The notes under the pieces were generated by a model that saw only the letters and a program-made list of their open reading frames with translations, was not told the DNA's origin and made no database searches. Positions 16,450-24,206 of a stretch of DNA of 64,000 bases are shown piece by piece; position 1 is the first letter of the stretch, and each line of letters begins with the position of its first letter. The stretch spans positions 1 through 64,000 of the forward strand of contig NZ_JBEXCV010000020.1 of NCBI RefSeq assembly GCF_040605455.1. Reading direction: 5' to 3'. The position numbers and the translations under genes were made by a program. The DNA is from Embleya sp040605455 (GTDB lineage: Bacteria > Actinomycetota > Actinomycetes > Streptomycetales > Streptomycetaceae).

Positions 16450-17492
16450 AGGAGGAATCCGGTTCCGAGGGTGTCGTCGGCATCGAGAATGAAGCGGTGC
16501 TCGCCGGTGCGTCGTGCCGTGCCGGTGACCTCGGTGATCACTCCTGCGGGGTGGGCTGCGACGACCTTGCCGGTGAAGACCGTACCGATGATGGATTCGT
16601 GGCGCAGTTCGTCGTCCGGCCCGAGCAGACCGCTGTCGGCCAGCAGGGCCAGCCGGGCGGAGGTCCCCGAGCCGCAGGGGGATCGGTCGATCTGTCCGTC
16701 CGCGAACACGGTGACGTTGCGTTGGTTGGGTCCTGCCAAAGTGGCCGGGAGTTCCTCGTGGAGGATGACTCCGTAGACGCCGGAGAGTCGCGGATCGTCG
16801 GGGTGCCGGGTGGCGGGTTCGTCCGCGAGGGCGGCGCGGATCTCCCGGCCGATCGCGGTGATTTCGGGGAGTCGCTCCGGGGTGACGGCGAGGCCGAGCG
16901 AAGTCGCGGAGACGGAGGCGTAGCACGCCCCGGAGTGGGCGAGGTCGACGCGCACCAGTCCGCGGGAGGTGGCCACCGGGATCTTCCTGGCGGCGATGCC
17001 GGTGGGCACGTTGCGGAAGGTCACCGAGGTGGTGCGACCGGCTCGGCGGTGGACGATGGCGGTGACTCGGCCGGAGGGTACGTCGATGTACACCCGTGCC
17101 GGACCGTCCGCGGGTGCCGCGACCAGCCCCGACTCCACGGCCCACGCGCCGAGCGCGATGGTGCCGTGGCCGCAGGCGGTGGAGTAGCCGTCCTTGTGCC
17201 AGAAGAGCACTCCCAGGTGTGCCTCGTTGTCGTCGGGGGGTACGACGAAGCCGCCGTACATGCCGCCGTGTCCGCGCGGTTCGTGGGTGAGCAGCCGGCG
17301 GATGTCGTCGAGCGGCCCCGGACGCGGGGCGGTGGCGGTACCGCCCGCGCCGAGGGCGATCGCGCGGCGCTCGGCGACGGTGTCGCCGGCGATGACGGGC
17401 AGGCCGCGGGAGACGATCCGAAAGGGTTCGCCGGCGGTGTGGTAGTCGACGGTGTCGATGACCACGGGCTCGGCGCTCGACTGGGCGTTCAA
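16446..17492 (-). CDS. Proline racemase / hydroxyproline epimerase family protein
   Basis: This protein of 348 residues has both family halves. The first catalytic loop is YSTACGHGTIALG and the second is DRSPCGSGTSARLALLADSGLL, each with its Cys. Other family signatures are DTVDYHTAGEPFRIV, EPRGHGGMYGGFVVPP and HDPxV-type spacing. A Cys/Cys pair is expected for two-base racemases or epimerases, whereas trans-3-hydroxyproline dehydratases usually carry Thr at the second site. I therefore favour epimerase or racemase activity. GGAGG lies 7 nt before a TTG at 17492, giving a normal-length protein. An ATG at 17519 has no ribosome site. It heads a two-gene operon with the OCD-family reductase. Confidence 0.88.
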   Translation of the reverse strand: MNAQSSAEPVVIDTVDYHTAGEPFRIVSRGLPVIAGDTVAERRAIALGAGGTATAPRPGPLDDIRRLLTHEPRGHGGMYGGFVVPPDDNEAHLGVLFWHKDGYSTACGHGTIALGAWAVESGLVAAPADGPARVYIDVPSGRVTAIVHRRAGRTTSVTFRNVPTGIAARKIPVATSRGLVRVDLAHSGACYASVSATSLGLAVTPERLPEITAIGREIRAALADEPATRHPDDPRLSGVYGVILHEELPATLAGPNQRNVTVFADGQIDRSPCGSGTSARLALLADSGLLGPDDELRHESIIGTVFTGKVVAAHPAGVITEVTGTARRTGEHRFILDADDTLGTGFLL

Positions 17493-17632
17493 CTCGCCGC
17501 CTCCGTACGGAACGGGCATGCCAAACGGCACGCGATCGGCGGGTCGATGGTGATCATGCGAACGCCTTCCTCGACGGTGGGAGTGTGCGCTTCCCCGGTG
17601 GACCGCCGGAACGACGCCGTCGCCGCCGGACA

Positions 17633-17682
17633 ACACCTCAATAAGGTGTGACATTGTATTGAGAGGCAGAGAAGCACCGCAA
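17633..17682 (-). promoter_or_regulatory. Promoter and probable operator of the racemase-reductase operon
   Basis: On the minus strand, TTGCGG (17682-17677) and TACAAT (17659-17654) are separated by 17 nt, a near-consensus housekeeping promoter. Overlapping it are two dyads: CTCAATA (17637-17643) with TATTGAG (17657-17663), spacer 13, and ACACCT (17633-17638) with AGGTGT (17644-17649). The overlap suggests repression by a dimeric regulator not encoded next to the operon. Confidence 0.7.
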
Positions 17683-17797
17683 GGGCTTCGCATCAGCCGC
17701 CGCCTGAGGCGCCGGCCACGGCCGTCACGACAACGGCCGCGGCCTCCGGTCGGATCGTGCCGCACCCACGGGACGCGGCAGGTGGGGCGGCAGGTGC

Positions 17798-18346
17798 TCA
17801 GTCGACGTCCAGCCCCAGCGTGCGGAGCTTCGGTTCGATTACCACCCGGCAATACGGCTCGAAACGATGGTTGTTGTAGAAGTCCTGCTGGTCGGATTCC
17901 GCCTCGAAAAACTGCCCGTACGACCGCAGGTCGGTGACGATATCGCGGCCGAGTTGCCGCCGTACCGAATCCATGACCTTCTCCGAACGCACGCGTTGTT
18001 CCTCGTCCGCGTAGAAGATCGTCGAGTGGTAGATGGAGCCGTGATCCGCGCCGCTCTGGTTCGGCGTGGTCGGGTCATGGCTCCGGAAGAAGAAGATCAG
18101 CACTTCTTCGAAGGAGATCTCGTGGGGCCGGAACGTCAGCTGTACCGCCTCGACGAATTTCTGCGGGTTGAGTCCGTGGCGTACGTATGCCTCGTAGTCC
18201 GGCGGCGGGCCGTGATCCCCGGCGTATCCCGCGACGCTCGAAATGATCCCGGGGGTTCGGCGCGCCACCGCGTCAAAGGACCAGAAACAGCCGGGACCGA
18301 GCGTCACGGTCTCGATATTCTTGTCTTCGGACATTGCCTCGACCAT
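17798..18346 (-). CDS. msrA: Peptide methionine-S-sulfoxide reductase
   Basis: This 182-residue MsrA reduces the S-epimer of methionine sulfoxide in proteins. The catalytic Cys20 lies in GPGCFWSFDAV (usual GCFWG). Family segments GVISxVxGYAG (GIISSVAGYAGD), FRSHDPTTPNQSG, and the region DHGSIYHSTIFY in place of the usual GTQYRSAIFY identify it. A second Cys near the C-terminus (FEPYCRVVIEPK) may resolve the sulfenic acid. The ATG at 18346 follows GGGGGAGG. Substitutions around the substrate pocket (Ser for Gly after CFW, HS for RS) mark it as a divergent subgroup. It is transcribed away from the ACP gene. Confidence 0.9.
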   Translation of the reverse strand: MVEAMSEDKNIETVTLGPGCFWSFDAVARRTPGIISSVAGYAGDHGPPPDYEAYVRHGLNPQKFVEAVQLTFRPHEISFEEVLIFFFRSHDPTTPNQSGADHGSIYHSTIFYADEEQRVRSEKVMDSVRRQLGRDIVTDLRSYGQFFEAESDQQDFYNNHRFEPYCRVVIEPKLRTLGLDVD

Positions 18347-18671
18347 CGGAATCCTCCCCCGGGAACCCACTTCCGCATTCTGCGCCGAAGAGTAGCAGGA
18401 TCGAACCGTTCGGTTACAGGACGGAACCCTTTTCATTCGCGTCGACATCTCCCACTCCCACGCGGCCGACCGCACAGTCACCGGGGTTTGTTCTGTACTC
18501 GATCATCGGCGGCGTTGCCGTAACGGGAGCATTGAGACACCCAATCGTTGTTTGGCGCCGACGGGATCGTGAGATCCTTGTCCTGAACGGGCCGTGCACC
18601 GCCGCACCGGTCGCAGGAGCACGGCTTCGAAGGCCGGGCTGCTCGCTCGGCAGCGAACCCTGGAGCACGAG

Positions 18672-18908
18672 TTGACCACAATCGAGAAGGCCGTCATCGC
18701 GACCGCAGCCAATCTGGCCTGGGTCAGCATGCACGACATCACCGGGACGACGAACCTGGAAGCCGACCTCGGGTTCGATTCGATCCAGAAGGCGGAACTG
18801 CTCCTCAACCTGGAGCGGGAACACGGCGTCACCCTGAGGGCGAGGGACGGCCTGGTCACCATCGAGGACGTCACCGCAGCCATCGACGCCGCCAAAAGCG
18901 CCCCGTAA
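18672..18908 (+). CDS. Stand-alone acyl carrier protein
   Basis: The product is a 78-residue four-helix carrier domain. The phosphopantetheine site is Ser37 in DLGFDSIQKAELLLNLE, a good match to the LGxDSL motif. Helix 1 is TTIEKAVIATAANLAWVS and the last helix is TIEDVTAAIDAAKSA. The TTG at 18672 has GGAG 6 nt upstream and gives the normal length. A GTG frame further upstream adds an arginine-rich run. No ketosynthase, thioesterase, adenylation or phosphopantetheinyl-transferase gene is within 5 kb, so the carrier must be loaded by enzymes encoded elsewhere. The ISL-type helix 2 is more like PKS or sugar-lipid carriers than fatty-acid AcpP, but this is uncertain. Confidence 0.85.
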   Translation: MTTIEKAVIATAANLAWVSMHDITGTTNLEADLGFDSIQKAELLLNLEREHGVTLRARDGLVTIEDVTAAIDAAKSAP

Positions 18909-19674
18909 CCGAACCCGCCCCGCAGCCGGCGCCGTCCCCGGCGCCCGGCGACCGTGTGTGCGCCCGGCCTGCCGCCGGCCGCGGCGTGGGAGCGGCGTGG
19001 CGATGTGCCGGTCGTTGGTGATCCTCTCCCGGGCGGAGCCGTTCCTCGGCGCCTCCCCCGGTGCGCTCCCGATTGATGCGGGTAACTCGTGTGCGCCGCC
19101 GGTGCGCCGCTACCGATCTCGGCGCGACCGATGCCAGGCTCTCACGTGGCCGATACCGGCGGCGCTCGCATCCGTGCGGGCACGGCCCGTTCGTACGAGT
19201 TCGTCGTGATCGAGCGCGTCCCGGAACGCACGTATGCTCCCGAACGCGGCGTCCGGGCGGCGGTGATCACGCGGCCGCGCCGGTTCCGGCGAAGAAGAAG
19301 CGCCGCATGGGGCAACCGGGCGGATCCGGGATTCGTATTCAAGTAGGGGCCGACATGCGCGGTACCCACGCACGCACCGCACCCACGCACGCCCCTCGAC
19401 CTCGGCCCGCGCCGAGCGGCGATCGCTCCCTTTGCACGGTGCCGACAGGATCACACTCCTCGCCGGTATGGGTCTCGCCATCGCTCGTGTTGTCCCGGAT
19501 CGGATGCCGGTCGGCGGACGATCCGGCACCGCCGCCCGCGGCGTTCACGCAATTCACACACGATCCGCACCACCTCGCCGAACCCGCCATCGTCACTCGG
19601 ATCCACCGCCCACCCGCACCCGATCGCCGTCCACACAGCGCCTTTTCCGAAGGCCGTCACCTCAGGAGACTCTC
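18909..19674. other. Intergenic region without recognised gene
   Basis: This 766-bp stretch lies between the ACP gene and the unknown gene at 19675. All frames are Arg/Pro/Ser-rich, lack ribosome sites, and resemble no family. A regulatory role for the downstream gene is possible. I see no transposon or repeat. Confidence 0.45.
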
Positions 19675-20184
19675 GTGAGCCCCGACGACAAGCACATCGA
19701 TCAAATCCTCGGTGCCCAGGCCGCCGGGGCCCTCGTCAACGCGTGGATCGACGCCTTCATGACCGACGATCTCCTCAGCCGGGCGGCGGCCACCCGCGTG
19801 GCGTGCGAGCGGCTCGCCGACGGTTCGCCCTGGCTGATCGCCGAAGCCGGGCAAACCTGGCGCCTACGCGCGGACTTCGCGCCCACGGCCGACTTCTCCC
19901 CGGGCCTGGTCCGCGTGCTCGCCGTGCGCCATGCCCTCGACCTCCGCCCGCACGAAGGCACCGCGGCCGTCCTGCTCGGCGACGCGGAGCACGATCCCGA
20001 CCACCCCATCGGCTGGATGGACCTCTGCGACTTCGACGTCCTCTATGCCCTCGATGCCTGGCCTCAGCCGAGTCCGGCAACTCCGGACTCCGGCCCCACC
20101 ACGGAGGGCGGTTCGGCGACCGAACCGCTGCCGCAACGCCTCCAGGAGTTCGAATGCGGCCTGCGCGACCAGGGAATCGAATAA
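19675..20184 (+). CDS. Hypothetical protein, 169 residues
   Basis: I do not recognise this family. The sequence starts MSPDDKHIDQILGAQAAGAL and reads as an acidic globular protein to about residue 130 (ACERLADGSPWLIAEAGQTW, LRADFAPTADFSPGLVRVLA, HPIGWMDLCDFDVLYALDAW). A low-complexity Pro/Ser/Thr linker and a short C-terminal helix follow. It has no signal peptide and no membrane segment. The GTG at 19675 follows CAGGAG by 6-7 nt, and third positions are strongly G/C, so it is very likely a real gene. It ends 28 nt before the convergent MarR gene. Confidence 0.65.
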   Translation: MSPDDKHIDQILGAQAAGALVNAWIDAFMTDDLLSRAAATRVACERLADGSPWLIAEAGQTWRLRADFAPTADFSPGLVRVLAVRHALDLRPHEGTAAVLLGDAEHDPDHPIGWMDLCDFDVLYALDAWPQPSPATPDSGPTTEGGSATEPLPQRLQEFECGLRDQGIE

Positions 20185-20211
20185 TCGATCCCGGCAAAAG
20201 CCGCCCCCGAC

Positions 20212-20724
20212 TCACGGCGGGCTCTGCTCCGCTGCCCCGTCGCCGAGGCCGACGAGAAGTTTGCGCAGCAGCCCGGCCAACTGCTCCTGTTCGGTGGGGC
20301 TCAGCGGTGTCAGGCGTTCCTTCTCGAAGTCGACGTGATCGCCCAGGATTTCGTCGACGAGTTCACGGCCCTGATCGGTCAGGGTGACCAGGACACAGCG
20401 CCGATTGGCGGGATCGGTTTCGCGGGTCACCAATCCCCTGGCGACCAGTCTGTCGATGCGGTTGGTGATCGCGCCGGAGGTGACCATGGACGCGTCGACG
20501 AGAGCGCCCGTGGTCAGCCGGTAGGGCGACCCGGCCCGGCGGAGGGTGCCCAGCACGTCGAACTCCCACAGTTGCAGGCCATGGGTGCCGAAGTTCCGAT
20601 GCAGCTCGCGGTCCAGGAAGCGGGAGGCGCGCTGGATCCGGCCGACCACACCCATCGGTGAGGGGTCGATGTCGGGTCGCTCGACTCTCCACTGGTCCAG
20701 CCGCCAGTCGACGTTGTCTCGCAC
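20212..20724 (-). CDS. MarR-family transcriptional regulator
   Basis: This 170-residue protein has a classic MarR layout: an N-terminal dimerisation helix (PMGVVGRIQRASRFLDRELHRNF), the winged helix (LQLWEFDVLGTLRRAGSPYRLTTGALVDASMVTSGAITNRIDRLVARGLVTRE), the wing DPANRRCVLVTLTDQGREL, and a long C-terminal helix pair (PLSPTEQEQLAGLLRKLLVGL). The GTG at 20724 follows GAGGAG. It is divergent from an EamA transporter across 91 bp carrying a 23-bp dyad plus a degenerate copy, so it very likely represses both itself and the transporter. The ligand is unknown. Confidence 0.92.
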   Translation of the reverse strand: MRDNVDWRLDQWRVERPDIDPSPMGVVGRIQRASRFLDRELHRNFGTHGLQLWEFDVLGTLRRAGSPYRLTTGALVDASMVTSGAITNRIDRLVARGLVTRETDPANRRCVLVTLTDQGRELVDEILGDHVDFEKERLTPLSPTEQEQLAGLLRKLLVGLGDGAAEQSPP

Positions 20725-20733
20725 GCCACTCCT

Positions 20734-20803
20734 CAACGTTGAACTGTTTGACCTGATGCTAACAGGAGCACTACCTTCACCAACGTTGAACAGTTCAACG
20801 TTG
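20734..20803. promoter_or_regulatory. MarR operator sites and promoter of the EamA gene
   Basis: A near-perfect 23-bp dyad has arms CAACGTTGAA (20781-20790) and TTCAACGTTG (20794-20803) around CAG. A second copy with an intact left arm (20734-20743) and a degenerate right arm overlaps TTGACC (20748-20753). With TACCTT (20772-20777) this gives a promoter with an 18-nt spacer. The strong dyad lies at the expected start site. Confidence 0.82.
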
Positions 20804-20815
20804 AAAGGATGGGCG

Positions 20816-21757
20816 ATGGCCCAAACTCGTGAGGTCGCCGGCCCCACCGCCGCGAAGAGCCCCCCGCACACCTGGGGGTTCACCGGCCTCGCCGCCGTGG
20901 GCCCGGTGACCTGGGGCACGACCTACCTGGTGACCACCGAATACCTGCCCTCGGGCGTTCCGCTGGGCGCCGGGGTGATCCGGGCGCTTCCGGCGGGCCT
21001 GCTCCTGCTCCTGATCTCCCGGACGCTGCCGCGTGGCGACTGGTGGTGGCGCTCGGCCGTACTGGGCGCGCTGAACATCGGGGCACTGTTCGCGCTGCTG
21101 TTCGTCGCGGCCTACCGGCTGCCCGGGGATGTCGCGGCCACGCTCAGCGCCGTACAGCCGCTCCTGGTCGCGGCAATCGCCCTCGTGCTGCTGGGCGTGC
21201 GACCGACGCGATGGCAGCTCGGCTGGGGCGTGGCCGGCGTGGTCGGCGTCGGCCTGATCGTGCTCCGCGGGCAGATCTCGTTCGACCTGATCGGCATACT
21301 CGCCGGCCTCGGCGGCGCCGCATCGATGGCGGTCGGGGTCGTACTGACCAAGCGCTGGGGGCGTCCGCCGGGCGCCGGGACACTGGCCTTCACCAGCTGG
21401 CAGCTCACCGCGGGTGGCCTGTTGCTCGCACCGGTCGCGCTCGCCGTCGAGGGGCTGCCCCCGGCACCGGACGCCGCGGCGCTCGGCGGATACGCCTGGC
21501 TGGCCGTCCTCGCCACGGCGCTCGCGCACTCGCTGTGGTTCCAGGGCCTGGGCCGACTCCCGGTCACGGCCGTCTCGTTCCTGACCCTGCTGTCACCGGC
21601 GGTGGCCACCGCGCTGGGTTGGCTGGTGCTGGATCAGTCCCTCACTCCGCTCCAGGGTGTCGGGTTCGCGCTCGCCCTGCTGTCGATCGCAGCCGCACAG
21701 CTCACCCCCGACGCCGCCCTCTCCCTGTTCCGCAGGAGCCCCGCCGCACCTCGCTGA
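20816..21757 (+). CDS. EamA/DMT-family transporter
   Basis: This 313-residue membrane protein has ten predicted helices in two EamA repeats (about 20-150 and 160-300). Typical segments are VGPVTWGTTYLVTTEYLP at the N-terminus, LFVAAYRLPGDVAATLSAVQPLLVA, and GRLPVTAVSFLTLLSPAVATALGWLVLDQSLTPLQGVGFALALLSI in the second repeat. Members export amino acids and other small metabolites. AAAGGA lies 5 nt before the ATG. It is divergent from a MarR repressor, and its promoter overlaps the MarR-type dyads, so export is probably induced by a ligand of MarR. It probably forms an operon with the NmrA-like gene 36 nt downstream. Confidence 0.9.
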   Translation: MAQTREVAGPTAAKSPPHTWGFTGLAAVGPVTWGTTYLVTTEYLPSGVPLGAGVIRALPAGLLLLLISRTLPRGDWWWRSAVLGALNIGALFALLFVAAYRLPGDVAATLSAVQPLLVAAIALVLLGVRPTRWQLGWGVAGVVGVGLIVLRGQISFDLIGILAGLGGAASMAVGVVLTKRWGRPPGAGTLAFTSWQLTAGGLLLAPVALAVEGLPPAPDAAALGGYAWLAVLATALAHSLWFQGLGRLPVTAVSFLTLLSPAVATALGWLVLDQSLTPLQGVGFALALLSIAAAQLTPDAALSLFRRSPAAPR

Positions 21758-21793
21758 TCCCAAGGCATTTCATCCCACGAAGGACAAAGAACA

Positions 21794-22684
21794 TTGAACC
21801 GCACCCTGCTGATCACCGGAGCCACCGGCACCGTGTCCGGCGCCTTGATCGACGCGCTCGACGACTCCGGTTTTCGGCTGCGGGCGCTGCTCCGCGACCC
21901 GTCGAAGGCGGAAACACTGCGGGCACGCGGTGTCGAGACCTTCATCGGCGATCTCGACGACCCACGCTCCCTGCCGCCGGCCTTCGAGGGCGTCCACGAC
22001 CTCTGGATGTTGACCCCCAACGGTCCACGCGCGTGCGAGAACAACATGAACGCGATCTGGGCCGCTCGTCAGGCGAACATCGAGCGCGTGGTGCGCCTGT
22101 CGGCGGTGCACGCGGCCCACGACGCCCCGACCCGCAGCGGGCGCCTGCACGCATTGTCGGACCACGAGGTCGAACGGTCCGGCCTCGGCTGGACGATCCT
22201 GCGACCCCACTGGTTCATGCAGAACCTGCTCAACGAGGCCGACGACATCGCGACCGAGGGCACGTTCCGACTCAATACGGCGGATGGTCGCCTCGGCATG
22301 GTCGACGCACGCGACATCGCCGAACTCGCGGCGAAGGTACTCACCGACGGCCCGAACCTCCACCACGCAAGGATCTACACCCCCACCGGGCCCCGATCGA
22401 TCGGCTTCGCCGAGGTGGCGGAGCAATTCGAGCGGGTACTCGGAACCCCGATCCGCTACGTCCCGACCACGGACGACGAACGCGAGGCGCGTCTGCTCGG
22501 GTTCGGCGTGCCCGCATGGATCGTCGGAATGCTGACCGAGTACGCGCAGGCATACGCTTGCGGCTGGGGAGACTTCACCACCACCGATGTCGAGGACGTC
22601 ACCGGCCGGCGGCCCCGGAGCGTGGCGGACTTCGCCCGCGACCACGCCGACGCGTTCACCGCGAAGGGGCCGAGGGCGGCCTGA
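21794..22684 (+). CDS. NmrA-like NAD(P)-binding oxidoreductase
   Basis: The protein has 296 residues. The Rossmann loop LLITGATGTVSGALIDAL opens an atypical SDR of the NmrA/QOR2 type. Further features are LRALLRDPSKAETLRARGVETFIGDLDD, RVVRLSAV in place of the active-site strand, and TILRPHWFMQNLLNEAD. The catalytic Tyr-Lys pair is not evident, as usual in NmrA-like proteins, so it may be a reductase or a redox sensor. Translation starts at TTG 21794 after AAGGAC. It lies 36 nt downstream of the EamA gene and is probably cotranscribed under the MarR regulator. The substrate is unknown. Confidence 0.85.
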   Translation: MNRTLLITGATGTVSGALIDALDDSGFRLRALLRDPSKAETLRARGVETFIGDLDDPRSLPPAFEGVHDLWMLTPNGPRACENNMNAIWAARQANIERVVRLSAVHAAHDAPTRSGRLHALSDHEVERSGLGWTILRPHWFMQNLLNEADDIATEGTFRLNTADGRLGMVDARDIAELAAKVLTDGPNLHHARIYTPTGPRSIGFAEVAEQFERVLGTPIRYVPTTDDEREARLLGFGVPAWIVGMLTEYAQAYACGWGDFTTTDVEDVTGRRPRSVADFARDHADAFTAKGPRAA

Positions 22685-22812
22685 CATCGGGGCGGATGCC
22701 CGGTGCGCACGCCCGCAGGGCGCCCGCCGACCGGCGCCGCGGCCGTCAGTTCCTGACCGGCGCGGGCATGCCTGCCACGGGCAGGGGTGCGGCCGACAGC
22801 CGCTCCGGTGGG

Positions 22813-24012
22813 TCAGCGTCGATGGGCTGCGCTGATGTGGTGCAGGTGGATGAGAATGTCGTAGCTCGGGTGCAGGCGGGTGTTCTCGTATTCGTTGCAC
22901 GGCCAGTAGGGGCGGAGGCTGCGGGTGGGGTGCGTGGCGGCGAGCCAGTCGCGCGCGGTGCCGGGGGGCATGGTGCGGGTGTCGAGGTACCAGTCGTGTC
23001 GGGAGACCTGCTCCAGCACGTCCTCGCTGCCGCGCGCGATGGCCGGACCGATGTCGAAGCGACGCCAGGGCGTGCCGGGGGCGTTCACGTCGATGGCGTT
23101 GAACGATCCCTGGCCGAAGGTGAATCCGGCGTTGACGTAGCGGGTGCCGAGTTGTTCGCGCAGGATCCGCCCCGGGGTCTCGGGCCGGTGGTCCGGCACT
23201 GATGTCGGGGTCTCGGCGGCGATGTGACTGTTGTGCGCGGAGAGGAAGACCTTGGTGCCGGTGTGGCGTTGCCACCACAGGATGGTGTCGGCCACGACCC
23301 GCTCGCGGTCGCGCATCGCGGGCGCGGCTTCGCCGGTGGTGTCGAACAGCGCGGGGTCGGCGCCGACCCCGGCCACCCGGACCGGGCTGTCGCGGTGGCG
23401 TACATTCCAGGTCCGCATCCATCGGAACAGATCCCGCGTCTCGATGGTGTTCCACCGGCTGCTGCCGGCTTGGAACTCCTCGTCCATGATCGTCCTCAGG
23501 TGGCCCGTACCGTGCAGTACCCACGCGTCCAGGCGGACCCCGGCACCCCAGCGGACGGCGAAGACGAAGCTCCGGAAACCCTGGTGCTCGACCAGGTGCC
23601 GGAACAGGCGGTGCTTGACGGTGCAGAACTCGCTCGAGCCGCAGGTGGCCTCGCCCACGCCGACCACGTCCGCGCCGCGGACCATCGTGTCGAACGCCGA
23701 CAGATCCGCCGCGGAAGCGCCCGGGACGGTGCTGCCCAACGGGTACGCGCGGCGCGCCAGGGCACACGCCGGGTCACCGCGCGATGCGGCGGTATCGGTG
23801 GGCGTCGGGGGTGTCGCGGACGGGACGGCGGCGGTGCGCGCGGGTGCGCCGGCGACCGTGGTGGCCGTGGTGGCCGTGGTGGCCGTGGTGGCCGTGCGCG
23901 ACGGCGGACGGACCGGGATCAGGCCCAGGGTCGGCTTCGATCCCGGCCCGTACCGGCGCTCGGCCGCCGGGCTCGCGGTATCGCCAGAGGAGGGAAAATC
24001 ATCTGATTTCAT
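22813..24012 (-). CDS. Erythromycin-esterase-like protein lacking the family His
   Basis: This 399-residue protein carries an erythromycin-esterase-like fold from about residue 105: DVVGVGEATCGSSEFCTVKHRLFRHLVEHQGFRSFVFAVRW, then TIMDEEF, LFRWMRTWN and VFLSAHNSHIAA. In EreA/EreB-type enzymes the GE(A/S)THG segment holds the catalytic His. Here it is GEATCG, with Cys124 in that place. The Glu normally found at the end of the FxFE strand is also absent (VFAVRW). Macrolide hydrolysis is therefore doubtful. The N-terminus contains a Thr/Ala run from a 9-bp tandem DNA repeat and looks disordered. There is no good ribosome site; an internal GTG start is possible. Confidence 0.8.
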   Translation of the reverse strand: MKSDDFPSSGDTASPAAERRYGPGSKPTLGLIPVRPPSRTATTATTATTATTVAGAPARTAAVPSATPPTPTDTAASRGDPACALARRAYPLGSTVPGASAADLSAFDTMVRGADVVGVGEATCGSSEFCTVKHRLFRHLVEHQGFRSFVFAVRWGAGVRLDAWVLHGTGHLRTIMDEEFQAGSSRWNTIETRDLFRWMRTWNVRHRDSPVRVAGVGADPALFDTTGEAAPAMRDRERVVADTILWWQRHTGTKVFLSAHNSHIAAETPTSVPDHRPETPGRILREQLGTRYVNAGFTFGQGSFNAIDVNAPGTPWRRFDIGPAIARGSEDVLEQVSRHDWYLDTRTMPPGTARDWLAATHPTRSLRPYWPCNEYENTRLHPSYDILIHLHHISAAHRR

Positions 24013-24206
24013 GACTCAGACGCTAGGCAACGCACCCCGCCGCGCGCCTCGTCCGGGAGACCCAGGACTCCGGTACCCCTTCTGTCGGATACGACAAGTA
24101 CCCGAGGCCCGGAATCCGCCGCCTCCGGTCCGACCGGTCCCGCCTGCACGGGCCCTCACCCGGGAGAACGGCCGCACCGGCACGGACGGGCGCCGCCGCT
24201 GCGGCA

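Noticed and set aside
22813..24012. Calling this gene a macrolide-resistance esterase
   Set aside because: The motif His is replaced by Cys and the adjacent Glu is missing, so resistance function is not supported.
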